A stretch of 64,000 bases of DNA, taken from NCBI RefSeq assembly GCF_051014445.1, contig NW_027488366.1:27794001-27858000 (forward strand), given 5' to 3'. The first letter of the stretch is position 1; each line of letters opens with the position of its first letter. Of this stretch, positions 21,996-30,556 are shown piece by piece. Under the pieces are notes generated by a model that was not told the DNA's origin, did no database searches, and saw only the letters and a program-made list of their open reading frames with translations. Source of the stretch: Colletes latitarsis (taxonomy: Eukaryota; Arthropoda; Insecta; Hymenoptera; Colletidae). The position numbers and the translations under genes were made by a program.

Positions 21996-23755
21996 CTATC
22001 GTAATAATCTTTTGAACGAATTTTCGCTTTATTTAAATTCTCTGAAGTAATGTTACGGATTTTAGTTATGTGTGAAATCAAGTCCTGTAAATAATCTCCA
22101 TATGATTTTAATTTCTCTTTATCTGGGAAGGAACTGGGTTCTCGAGCTACTTTTCCAAAAATTAACTCGTATGGTGTGAAATTTGTTGCTTCGTGAACGG
22201 ATGTGTTATATGAGAACATTGCAAAAGGAATTAATAAATCCCAATCTTCGTAATTATCCATGTAATGTTTGAGGTATTCAGTGAGCACGATGTGACTTCT
22301 TTCCAATGATCCATTAGTTTGTGGTCTGTATCCGGAAGTTGTTATTTGTTTGATTTTAAATATTTCTGCCAAATTCGTCATTAAATTTCCAATGAAACTA
22401 GTTCCTTTATCTGTTAATATTGCGCGAGGTGTACCGTAGATTGCGATAAAGTGTCGTGCGAAGGCATCTGCAATGGTCGCGGCTCGGATATCAGGTATTG
22501 CAACTGCCACGCAGTATTTCGTCAGATTGTCCTGTATGGTAAGAATATGTCTATTTCCATTAGGCGTGATTGGAAGAGGTCCCACGGTGTCCAGTGATAT
22601 TTTGTCAAATGCATCCAGCGGTGTGTCGGTGATCAACATGGGTTGGCGAGTCTTTGCTCGAACTAATTTTTGTTCTTGGCAACTTTGGCATGTCCTGATG
22701 TACTCTTGAATTTCGTTGCGCATTTTTGGCCAATGGAATTTTGATCGAATGCGTTTGTACGTTTTTGTTATCCCTTTATGCCCTCCAATTAAACTATCAT
22801 GGGCTTCGCGAATTATGTCCAATCTATCCGATTCAGACGGTGTGGTGATAGCGCAGCTGCATAGAGTAATTTGTTGATCTGTTTCGGTAAAAACTTCTTC
22901 CAATATTTTGTAAAATTTGTTAGCTGGTAATTTGTGTAAATCTCCTGTTACAGAGATTCGAAAGGAATTTATTTGATTTTGGTCCAGGGTATGTCTGAGA
23001 GTCTTTAACCCATGGGATACATCTTTTGCCGTAATATTGTCGTAAAAATTGTCAGAAATTACTATACTGAAGGTTTTAAACAATCCATTGTCTGAAGTCA
23101 ATACGTGTCCCTTTTTCGGTTGCGCTGCCAAAAGATCCGGTTTATTAATTATTTCGGTGTCCAGTAATACTTTTCCTACGGTGGATATTAGGTTGCAATC
23201 TGCTGATATGAAGTGCGCGTAATGTCCGTTTTCCGCAGCGAGGGTGTTCGAAGAAACAGTTATTTTATAAGATTGTTTTGACGCAGTGTATCGGTGCTCG
23301 TTTGCGTCGGTTAAAACATCTGTGTCGGATGCGTATGGTAGGTAAGGGTCAGGCGTGTGGTCAAAGGCGTCAGGTAGCCGTTCTGCACTTGCTTCGGTTG
23401 CAACCCTTGCAGGTGGATGAATTATGGCTGGTTGTAAAATTTCGTCTGTAACATGCGGTGTTACCTGTGGAGTACTGAATACATTTTTACGAGGATTTTC
23501 CATAATTGTATTTTCATTATTGGTAATTTCAAGTGGTTCTTCAAAGGACATTAGGTCATCGGGTAAATTGTTATCTTCCTCCGGTAGTGTGTTCCTTGTG
23601 GAGTTTGCTGCTGGCAGTAAGTTGTTTATGATTTCCTGAGATTCGTCTGGCAATGTTACTTCGTGCGATAAGCTGGGTAGAGTTCGGTGTCTAGCTATTA
23701 TATTATCGGCGAGTGTTGAATTTTTCCATAAGAGGGGCCTTGTTCTTCGTCCGAG
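21974..23755 (-). CDS. pol: Gypsy integrase frame
   Basis: The frame opens after three consecutive TAG codons at 23756-23764 and overlaps the RT-RNase H frame by ~58 nt, in the -1 phase relative to it. The first ~270 codons are a poorly conserved spacer rich in Asp, Glu, Asn and Pro. Then comes an HHCC zinc region (HDSLIGGHKG ... CQSCQEQ) and the DDE core: D in SLDTVGP, D in ILTDKGTSF and E in TNGSLERSH. The frame ends after YYDRRSNPET, short of the usual C-terminal DNA-binding domain. Integrase would insert the cDNA with a 4-bp duplication. There is no convincing ATG at the left of the frame; it should be made as part of Gag-Pol. The phase change to it is either a second natural shift or an indel, perhaps in the A5 run at 23721-23725. 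Confidence 0.9.
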   Translation of the reverse strand, partial: LGRRTRPLLWKNSTLADNIIARHRTLPSLSHEVTLPDESQEIINNLLPAANSTRNTLPEEDNNLPDDLMSFEEPLEITNNENTIMENPRKNVFSTPQVTPHVTDEILQPAIIHPPARVATEASAERLPDAFDHTPDPYLPYASDTDVLTDANEHRYTASKQSYKITVSSNTLAAENGHYAHFISADCNLISTVGKVLLDTEIINKPDLLAAQPKKGHVLTSDNGLFKTFSIVISDNFYDNITAKDVSHGLKTLRHTLDQNQINSFRISVTGDLHKLPANKFYKILEEVFTETDQQITLCSCAITTPSESDRLDIIREAHDSLIGGHKGITKTYKRIRSKFHWPKMRNEIQEYIRTCQSCQEQKLVRAKTRQPMLITDTPLDAFDKISLDTVGPLPITPNGNRHILTIQDNLTKYCVAVAIPDIRAATIADAFARHFIAIYGTPRAILTDKGTSFIGNLMTNLAEIFKIKQITTSGYRPQTNGSLERSHIVLTEYLKHYMDNYEDWDLLIPFAMFSYNTSVHEATNFTPYELIFGKVAREPSSFPDKEKLKSYGDYLQDLISHITKIRNITSENLNKAKIRSKDYYDRRSNPET

Positions 23756-26196
23756 CTACTACTAGCCTCCCGGTATTTGGGTCGGTTTTCCCTATCTCGA
23801 CGTAACTGTTGTATACGGTGACCTATGAATTGCTTATCGGTAGTCGGTGGTACTTGAGCCCGGAAGTCGGGATCGTCCTTTGACTCCCGCGGAATGAGCG
23901 GTAGACAGACTGATGGAGGGTTGCGCGATAACGCGTCCGCGTTCATGTTCGTTTTTCCACACTTGTGGATAACCTGATACTCGTATTCCGAAAGTCGTAA
24001 TTTCCATTTTATTAGCCTGGAGGTCGGGTCCTTAACTGAATGTAGCCAGACTAAGGGACGGTGATCTGTGACAAGGGTGAATTTTGTTCCATAAATATAG
24101 GGTCGGAAATACTTTACTGCGTAAACCATTGCGAGACATTCCTTCTCTGTTGCCGAATAATTCTTTTCAGGTTTATTAAGGCTTCGAGATGCATATGCTA
24201 TCGGTAAATCCTTTCCTATTTCCCCCTGGCTAAGTACAGCTCCTATGGCGTATTCGGATGCGTCTGTAGTCACGATGAAGGGTTTGGTGAAATCCGGATA
24301 CTGCAATATAGGTTGTTGACAAAGTTCTTTACGTAATTGATTAAAACTTTGATCTTGTTCTTCTGTCCATTTAAATTTAATGCCCTTTCCTAGTAAATTG
24401 ATCAATGGTTTTGACTTCACGGTGAAATCTGGTATAAATCTTCTGTAATATCCTGCTAAGCCCAAAAATTGTTGAATATTCTTCTGCGTTTTCGGTGTGG
24501 GAAAGTCTTGCACAGCTTTTAATTTTCTTGGATCCGGTCTTACCCCCTTTTCGGAAATTATATGTCCTAAATATGCAACTTCTTTGCGTAGAAATTCGCA
24601 TTTGTCAGTTTGAAGGGTTAAGCCCTGTTCCCGAAGGCGGTTCAATAATTTTTTAACTTTGATATTATGTTCTTGCAATGATGAAGCGTAAACGACAATG
24701 TCGTCCAGGTAAACGAAGAGGTCTGTTCCTTGTAATCCGGTGAGAACTTGATCCATGAGGCGTTGAAATGTAGGTGGAGCGTTCTTTAAGCCAAAAGGCA
24801 TTCTTGAAAATTCGTAATGTCCATGCGGTGTGGTGAATGCTGTTTTTTGCTTATCCCTTGGATTCATTTCTATCTGGTGAAATCCACTGGCGAGATCAAA
24901 AACGGAAAAATATTTTGCTCCTCCTAATCGGTCCAAAATTTCTGTGATTTGTGGTAATGGATATTTGTCGGAGATTGTCTTTTCGTTTAATGCGCGAAAG
25001 TCTATTACCATGCGCCAACGTTTGTTTCCCTGTGAGTCAGCTTTCTTCGGTACGATCCATAAAGGTGAGTTGTAGGGTGATTTTGACGGAGTAATTATGC
25101 CTTGTGATAATAATGCGCTAACCTGTTTTTGTATTTCGTCCTGATGCACAGGCGGATATCGATATTGTCTTGTGTTTACTGGTATTTCGTCTATGGTGTG
25201 AATCGAATGATTAAAATCGGCTGCTTTTCCTAATTTGTCTCCAAGCAGAAAAAATCGGTCTGGAAATTCTTTTATTAAATCAGTGACGGATGCTCGTTCT
25301 TCCCTGTTTAAATGATTGGTATTTAGTGTATTTACGAGTTTTTCTATCCTATCTTCGGTGGTCCTGAATTTTGTTGGCTGTTCTGCATATGAGCAAAGGT
25401 CTTCGTCCGATGTGCTTAGAAAATCGTACGGTTCTATTATCTGTGGTTCTATCTCTACGTCGAGGTCTTCGCTGCTGGTGTTCGTTGCTAAGACGTGACA
25501 TTTTCCGTTGTTATTTGTTACAGCTGCTTCCCCTACGTACAGTTGATCGTGAGTTTTAATACGTGGTAAATATCCTTCCTTTACTGTCGGGTTTGCTATT
25601 TTTACCGCGATTTGTTGTATCGTACGAGCTTCGAGCCTGTGTTTAGTCGGAGTTTGCGAGTTTAAAGATGAAAACAAATCATTGCGGTTTGAAAAACGTA
25701 ATGGTCTAATAGGTTTGTCCCTTAATACCATGGTCCCATGATAATAAGAAATTTCGGCACCCTCTTGCATTAAAAATGGGCTTCCGATGAGTCCATCAGC
25801 GTCTATTGCAAGAGTTCTTACTATATAGAAAAATGCGGGTGTATCGTGAATATGGAGAATTGTGGTTCCTAACGTGTAAATTGGAGTTGTGGTTAATCCT
25901 GTTATTTCTATTTCTTCGCGAGAATTTATTATTGCTTTTGTTCCTAAAACATCGAGACGTACTAAGTTGATGGCTGCACCGCAATCGATTAAAAATGTTC
26001 CCTTTCCTAATTCCAGTTCTGGGACTTTGGTTTCGAGACGTGGGGCAGGTGTTTCTTTGATAAGGAGTCGTTTTCGAAGTGTACTGTTCTTTGACGACGG
26101 GTTTCGTTGCCGCTCATCGTGTCGCCGGTACGGTGAGCGCGATTGAAGTTTAAAGACCCGTTCGATTCGGCTGACGAGTCCCGCGAGTCGCGTCGG
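23698..26196 (-). CDS. pol: Gypsy Pol: protease, reverse transcriptase, RNase H (made by -1 frameshift from gag)
   Basis: The frame opens at 26205, after TAA at 26206-26208, and overlaps the last ~63 codons of gag in the -1 phase. The first ATG in this frame (25770) lies after the protease, so the natural product is a Gag-Pol fusion. The protease has FLIDCGAAIN (Asp codon 25984-25986; Cys where Thr or Ser is usual) and the later GLIGSPFL. RT has FRALNEKT, MPFGLKNAP and catalytic YLDD around 24702-24713. RNase H has D in TTDASEYAIG, E in ATEKECLAM, D in VTDHRPLVW and D in NADALSR. It stops at 23698-23700 after an acidic Ser-rich tail. The sequence style is of the insect gypsy/17.6/412-type group. 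No stop or frameshift breaks these domains. Confidence 0.94.
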   Translation of the reverse strand, partial: PTRLAGLVSRIERVFKLQSRSPYRRHDERQRNPSSKNSTLRKRLLIKETPAPRLETKVPELELGKGTFLIDCGAAINLVRLDVLGTKAIINSREEIEITGLTTTPIYTLGTTILHIHDTPAFFYIVRTLAIDADGLIGSPFLMQEGAEISYYHGTMVLRDKPIRPLRFSNRNDLFSSLNSQTPTKHRLEARTIQQIAVKIANPTVKEGYLPRIKTHDQLYVGEAAVTNNNGKCHVLATNTSSEDLDVEIEPQIIEPYDFLSTSDEDLCSYAEQPTKFRTTEDRIEKLVNTLNTNHLNREERASVTDLIKEFPDRFFLLGDKLGKAADFNHSIHTIDEIPVNTRQYRYPPVHQDEIQKQVSALLSQGIITPSKSPYNSPLWIVPKKADSQGNKRWRMVIDFRALNEKTISDKYPLPQITEILDRLGGAKYFSVFDLASGFHQIEMNPRDKQKTAFTTPHGHYEFSRMPFGLKNAPPTFQRLMDQVLTGLQGTDLFVYLDDIVVYASSLQEHNIKVKKLLNRLREQGLTLQTDKCEFLRKEVAYLGHIISEKGVRPDPRKLKAVQDFPTPKTQKNIQQFLGLAGYYRRFIPDFTVKSKPLINLLGKGIKFKWTEEQDQSFNQLRKELCQQPILQYPDFTKPFIVTTDASEYAIGAVLSQGEIGKDLPIAYASRSLNKPEKNYSATEKECLAMVYAVKYFRPYIYGTKFTLVTDHRPLVWLHSVKDPTSRLIKWKLRLSEYEYQVIHKCGKTNMNADALSRNPPSVCLPLIPRESKDDPDFRAQVPPTTDKQFIGHRIQQLRRDRENRPKYREASSSSDEEQGPSYGKIQHSPII

Positions 26197-27206
26197 TTTT
26201 TTGGATTACGCGGATTTTTCCTACAGGATTTCCCGTCGTGTCCCGTAGTTTCACAATACCAACAATATAATTTCGGTTCGCGATATCTTTCGGAATTTTT
26301 TAATATGGAATAATGATTTCCTTCATCCTTAGGAAAATCGTAAGAACGCCTCGAAGGGGAAATCGAGGGGCTCCTTTGTCGCACGGGCCATGCCGACGCA
26401 TGTGGTTGTTCCTCTCGATCCTCTTGACCTTCGTATGTTCTAGCATGCCGCCCTCGGTCATAACGACTCGGCGAGCCAGGGTACGACACTTGATTGTCGC
26501 GGTGGCGATAATCTTCGGTTCCACGATCCTTTCGTGACCACCGTGCAGGTGATTCGTTCCGGGGCATTTGTCTTCGATTCCTTAGTTTCCTGTCTATATG
26601 CAGCACGGCGTCGTAAGCATCTTCAAGAGTCCGTATGTCTCTAAATTGTGCCGACACCTTCCAAGAAATACGATCCGGTAAGCCTTCGATGAAATTTTCC
26701 AAAACATCTCGTTCCATCTCCTTGATGAAATCTTCGGCGTTGTCCCGGTATCTTTCTCGAATGGCTCCGCGCGCGCAATAAACCAGGTGACTAGTCCTGT
26801 CGACGTACTGTCGCAAACTTTCACCCTCGCGAATACGTAAACTCGCGATGTCTACTTGGAAATACGACAAACTTTTTCCCGGCGCGAATCTCTTTTTTAA
26901 ATGTTTAATCAATTCGCTAACACTCACGAATTTATGCTCTAAGGTGCACCTTCGTGCGGGACCTATGAGTTTAGTCAGAACAATCGCCAGATAATCGGCT
27001 TCCGAACCCTCAGGTATCAATGTTAACCCATCCTCCACACTTTGTGCAAAACGCGATAAAGATGGAGTTTCTCCGTCGAAAGTCGGTATCGTCGATGTAA
27101 CGTTTTGTATGCATGTCTTTTGTGTCAAAAGTGACATTGAATTTGCAAGCGATAATGTCAAGTTCATAATATCGTTCGACGAAATATTTGCTTGTGAACT
27201 TGTCAT
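26007..27206 (-). CDS. gag: Gypsy Gag polyprotein
   Basis: A 399-codon ORF with ATG at 27204-27206, the first ORF after the PBS and leader. Residues ~35-215 look like a retrotransposon Gag capsid: TIPTFDGE, LIGPARRCT, LKKRFAPGKS, FQVDIASLRIREGESLRQYVDR and ENFIEGLPDRISW. An Arg-rich linker follows. A single CCHC knuckle (C-X2-C-X4-H-X4-C, CWYCETTGHDGKSC) is at residues 315-328. The slippery site falls at codons 336-337. The tail after it overlaps the pol frame. Gag would form cytoplasmic particles and bind the genomic RNA through the knuckle. The ORF is intact. Confidence 0.93.
   Translation of the reverse strand: MTSSQANISSNDIMNLTLSLANSMSLLTQKTCIQNVTSTIPTFDGETPSLSRFAQSVEDGLTLIPEGSEADYLAIVLTKLIGPARRCTLEHKFVSVSELIKHLKKRFAPGKSLSYFQVDIASLRIREGESLRQYVDRTSHLVYCARGAIRERYRDNAEDFIKEMERDVLENFIEGLPDRISWKVSAQFRDIRTLEDAYDAVLHIDRKLRNRRQMPRNESPARWSRKDRGTEDYRHRDNQVSYPGSPSRYDRGRHARTYEGQEDREEQPHASAWPVRQRSPSISPSRRSYDFPKDEGNHYSILKNSERYREPKLYCWYCETTGHDGKSCRKNPRNPKNRRDSRDSSAESNGSLNFNRAHRTGDTMSGNETRRQRTVHFENDSLSKKHLPHVSKPKSQNWN
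26196..26202 (-). promoter_or_regulatory. Programmed -1 ribosomal frameshift slippery site (A AAA AAC)
   Basis: On the minus strand the heptamer A AAA AAC is in the correct phase of gag (codons AAA AAC starting at 26201). The pol frame opens at 26205, three bases upstream, just past its last stop. A short GC-rich hairpin (CGCGA C TCGCG) follows within ~10 nt. Position, phase and heptamer match known -1 signals of retroelements. Confidence 0.85.
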
Positions 27207-27228
27207 TTTTAATAATTTATTTTAATTC

Positions 27229-27343
27229 AACTAGAGAAAACTAGTATATTTAAATCCAATTAACAATGTGTATTAACTAGCGAAAACTAGTATATTCTTA
27301 ACAAGAGTTAACTGGTTGACTTAACTAGCGAAAACTAGTATAT
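27229..27343 (-). repeat. Three copies of a 21-bp motif in the Gypsy gag leader
   Basis: The motif AACTAGMGAAAACTAGTATAT (plus-strand reading, M = A or C) is at 27229-27249, 27275-27295 and 27323-27343, spaced 46 and 48 bp. Each has CTAG on both sides of a 6-bp A-rich core. The leader between gag and PBS is otherwise AT-rich and unremarkable. Repeated short motifs at this place recall protein-binding arrays such as the Drosophila gypsy insulator, but the motif does not look like that site. Confidence 0.75.
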
Positions 27344-27417
27344 CGTCTAAATTCAAGAAGAGAAATTTCAACTTCTCAAGAAACCCAAAAATTACGTAGC
27401 GATTCTAAAATAGTTAA

Positions 27418-27435
27418 ATCCCACCGCTGTCACCA
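27418..27435 (-). promoter_or_regulatory. tRNA primer binding site of the Gypsy element (probably tRNA-Leu)
   Basis: On the minus strand TGGTGACAGCGGTGGGAT begins five bases after the 5' LTR end. It starts with TGG, as needed to pair with a tRNA CCA end. From memory, AATCCCACCGCTG resembles the 3' arm of eukaryotic tRNA-Leu; the exact isoacceptor needs a tRNA search. Confidence 0.75.
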
Positions 27436-27440
27436 GTTTC

Positions 27441-28699
27441 TGTTACGAGCCAGGGCCGTGCAGCGCGCGTGGCCTGCGAGTGCGAGAAAGAATATGGAAT
27501 ATGGTATCAATTTGTTAGTTAGGTACACGGACGAACCCGATGCGAAATCGGGGAGCCGCTAGGATAGTTGATAACGAGGACGAACCTGATGCGAAATCAG
27601 GGAGCCTCTGGGATGGAGTCACGTACGGACGAACCTGGTGCGAAACCAGGGAGCCGTAGGAGGGTGAAACGTCGTGAACGAACCCGATGCGAAATCGGGG
27701 AGTCACTAGGATTGTTGATAACGACGCAGACGAACCCAATGCGAAATCGGGGAGCTGCTAGGAGGTTGGAAGAAACGCAGACGAACTCAATGTGAAATCG
27801 AGGAGCTGCTGGGAGGTTGGATAAATCACAGACGAACCTGATGCGAAATCAGGGAGCTGTAGGATGCGGACGAACCTGATGCGAAATCAGAGAGCCGCTA
27901 GGATGGTAATAGATTGCGTGGACGAACTCGATGCATAATCGAGGAGCCACTAGGTTGTAAGAGGTTGTATTTGGATTTGGGGATGTGTTAATTGACCTCG
28001 TAACTGTGAATTATTAAATATAATATAACCCGAGCGGTAAGGTTATATTATTATGGGAACGTTTAACTAATAATAATCGCTTTATATAATTGTGGGTTAA
28101 AGAAGTTGGGTAACTCTGATTTGATAATAAAAGTAGATATATTCTTAAATCAACAAATAAAATACAATTGTTTCGTGTATCTTATGTCGCGATCAAAGAA
28201 TGAGTATATTTACCTAAAATGACCTTGCACGGTGTTGACGCACTGGCGATGCGGGGGTATGTCAGTCGGAAATAAAGGCCGCAATAGAATTTATGCCGGT
28301 TCACGGATTCTATATGGTTTGATACTAAAGGGTACGGTAGCCCGATCTCGCAAGATACAACTGACTATCAAATCGTATACGCGTGACAAGAGACGTGACG
28401 TTGACTCTAACGTGACGGTACGATTATGATCCCCCGAGTAATGAAATCACAGGGTTTATATACCAAAAAATCTGTGTGGGGCGGATTCAAAAGTACGTTA
28501 GAAATCACCGTGTGCACTATTCTCCGAATTGTATTAATTACCGGGCTGCTCTATTCCCCGAATTGTATTAATTAACGGGCTGCTGCATCGCGACGGAAGT
28601 GACCCCCATTTCAAAGGTTAGATAAGTAGCAGGGCGATTTCATAATGCACGCAAGTGACAAGAAAAATTTGAGGAACGAAACGTTCGACATACGTAACA
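27441..28699 (-). repeat. Gypsy 5' LTR
   Basis: 1,259 bp, ends TGTTACG/CGTAACA. It is the promoter-bearing LTR, as gag-pol runs leftward from it. The probable TATATAAA is at 28455-28462. The nine stem-loop units occupy 27528-27959 and so lie in the untranslated leader of the genomic RNA. In units 6 and 9 the loop differs from the 3' LTR (GTGAA and GCATA) while both arms are unchanged. Unit 8 has AGAG for AGGG just at the arm edge. Confidence 0.96.
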
Positions 28700-29997
28700 C
28701 TGGTTTGGATCAATATTTTAGAGGATAATGCATGTTAGGTCTAGGTTAGTCCTGAGATTTTCACTCATCAGACTCATACTTTCGCATTCTTCAGATACTT
28801 GTTGAACGGATCCTGGGTTTTTTCTGGTATGGTTCACGTAGTAATGTGGTACCACACTGGAACAGTCGATTAAACCAGGTTTCGATCAATATTCTTGAGG
28901 ATAACGCATGTTAGGTCTAGGTAAGGCCTGGGATTTTCACTCATCACACTCATTCTTTCGCATTCTTCACATACTTGTTGAACGGATCCTGGGTTTTTTC
29001 CGGTTTGGATCACGCAGTAATGTGGTACCACACTGAAACATTCAAATAAACCTGGTCTTGATAAATATTTTAGAGGATAACGCATGTTAGGTTTGGGTTA
29101 GGTCTAGGATTTGCCCACATCAGGCTCATACTTTCGCATATTTCTCATACTTCCTGGGCTGTTTCTGGATTGTATCACGTAGTAATGTGGTACCACGCTG
29201 AAACAGTCAATTAAACCTTGTTTCGATCAATATTTTAGCGGATAACGCAAGTTAGGTCTGGGATAGGTCTGGGATTCGCCCTCATCAGGCTCATACTTTC
29301 GCACACTTCACAGACTCGTTTAACAGATCCTGGGTTTTTTCTGGTTTGGTTCACGTAGTAATGTGGTACCACACTGAAACATTCAATTAAACCTGGTCTT
29401 GATGAATATTTTAGAGGATAACGCATGTTAGGTTTGGGTTAGGTCTAGGATTTGCCCACATCAGGCTCATACTTTCGCATATTTCCCATACTTCATGGCT
29501 GGATCCTGGGCTATTTCTGGATTGGATCACATAGTAATGTGGTACCACACTGAAACAGTCGATTAAACCTGGTTTCGATCAATATTTTTGAGGATAACGC
29601 ATGTTAGGTCTAGGTTAGGCCGGGGATTTTCACTCATCAGACTCATACTTTCGCATTCTTCACATACTTGTTGAGCGGATCCTGGGTTTTTACCGGTTTG
29701 GATCACGTAGTAATGAGGTACCACACTGAAACATTCAATTAAACCTGGTGTTGATAAATATTTTAGAGGATAACGCATGTTAGGTTTGGGTTAGGTCTAG
29801 GATTTGCCCTCATCAGGCTCATACTTTCGCATATCTCTCATACTTCATGGCTAGATCCTGGGCTGTTTCTGGATTGTATCACATAGTAATGTGGTACCAC
29901 GCTGAAACAGTCGATTAAACCTGGTTTCCATCAATATCTTAGAGGACAACGCAAGTTAGGTCTGGGATAGGCCTGGGATTTGTCCACATCAGGCTCA

Positions 29998-30000
<3 letters not shown>
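28700..30000. repeat. 176-bp satellite between the Gypsy and non-LTR elements
   Basis: About 7.4 monomers, starting with the second CTGG target copy. One monomer near 29150 lacks ~12 bp (CATACTTC runs straight into CTGGGCTG). The last 15 bp (29986-30000) are the left target duplication of the non-LTR element. Confidence 0.95.

Positions 30001-30003
<3 letters not shown>
29986..30003. repeat. Target-site duplication of the non-LTR element (left copy)
   Basis: ACATCAGGCTCATAC plus TTT precedes the element and recurs at 31178-31195 after it. The last three Ts cannot be told apart from the poly(A) tail, so the duplication is 15-18 bp. Confidence 0.92.
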
Positions 30004-30039
<36 letters not shown>

Positions 30040-30040
<1 letters not shown>

Positions 30041-30556
30041 TCGTGGGGAGAATCTTCGAAAGACTCCCTCCCACCTCCTTGGGGAGAGGTGGGAGGGTTG
30101 TGTGGGATTCCCCGCGCCCGTAGAATGACGGGCGCGGGACCTACCCACTAAAAACCCCACGGTGACCCTTCGGCACGCTTTGGGAGGATACCGGGAATCG
30201 CTCGAAGCATTCTTCCGGTATCCTCCCCGTGTCCGCGCTTTCGCGCCCATCCCCCGGGGGGGACAATTGGTCCCCCCAGTAGACACACTGCCTCATAGTG
30301 GCGGGACGGGGCCACTCCATCCCGCCGCTATCCGTCCCGGGGCCGCGTTTAGTGGCAGCTGCGAGCCCCAACTCGCAACCGCCCGCGACCCCGTTTCCAC
30401 CCCTCGGCGGCCGGGCGTTCATGGCCGCACCAGACCGCCGAGGGTGCCTCCCCTTGCGTCGGACCGGTAGGGGGAGGCACTTCTACCCCCAACCGGTCCG
30501 ACCCGGCGCCGCCTGGCGGGAGGAGGGTCCCCTCAGGACCCCCCTCCCAGCCCAGG
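30040..30556 (-). other. Highly structured 3'UTR of the non-LTR element
   Basis: Perfect or near-perfect inverted repeats follow each other: 30067-30096 (10-bp stem), 30111-30138 (11-bp stem, loop AGAATG), 30182-30227 (13-bp stem with inner GAAT and GCT pairings), 30257-30277 (8-bp stem, loop AATTG), 30295-30331 (7-bp stem plus ATAG/CTAT), and an interleaved pair at 30444-30502. The 3'UTRs of R1/R2-type elements are recognised by their own RT, which would explain this. Confidence 0.8.
30444..30502 (-). other. H-type pseudoknot-like arrangement in the non-LTR 3'UTR
   Basis: GTGCCTCCCC (30444-30453) pairs with GGGGAGGCAC (30471-30480). GTCGGACCGGT (30458-30468), in the loop of that stem, pairs with ACCGGTCCGAC (30492-30502) beyond it. 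The interleaving is the definition of an H-type pseudoknot and holds equally for the minus-strand RNA. Both stems are perfect. Confidence 0.7.

Larger units (their letters stand above)
20334..28699 (-). mobile_element. Near-complete Ty3/Gypsy LTR retrotransposon inserted in the satellite
   Basis: An 8,366-bp element bounded by two 1,259-bp LTRs with perfect TGTTACG/CGTAACA ends and a CTGG duplication. In the sense (minus) direction the order is 5' LTR (27441-28699), PBS (27418-27435), leader, gag (27206-26007), -1 frameshift, PR-RT-RNase H, integrase in a further -1 frame, polypurine tract (21593-21606), 3' LTR. There is no env. The LTRs differ at about ten sites, so it is a recent insertion. 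Lesions or oddities are the frame break between RNase H and integrase and an early integrase stop. Confidence 0.96.
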
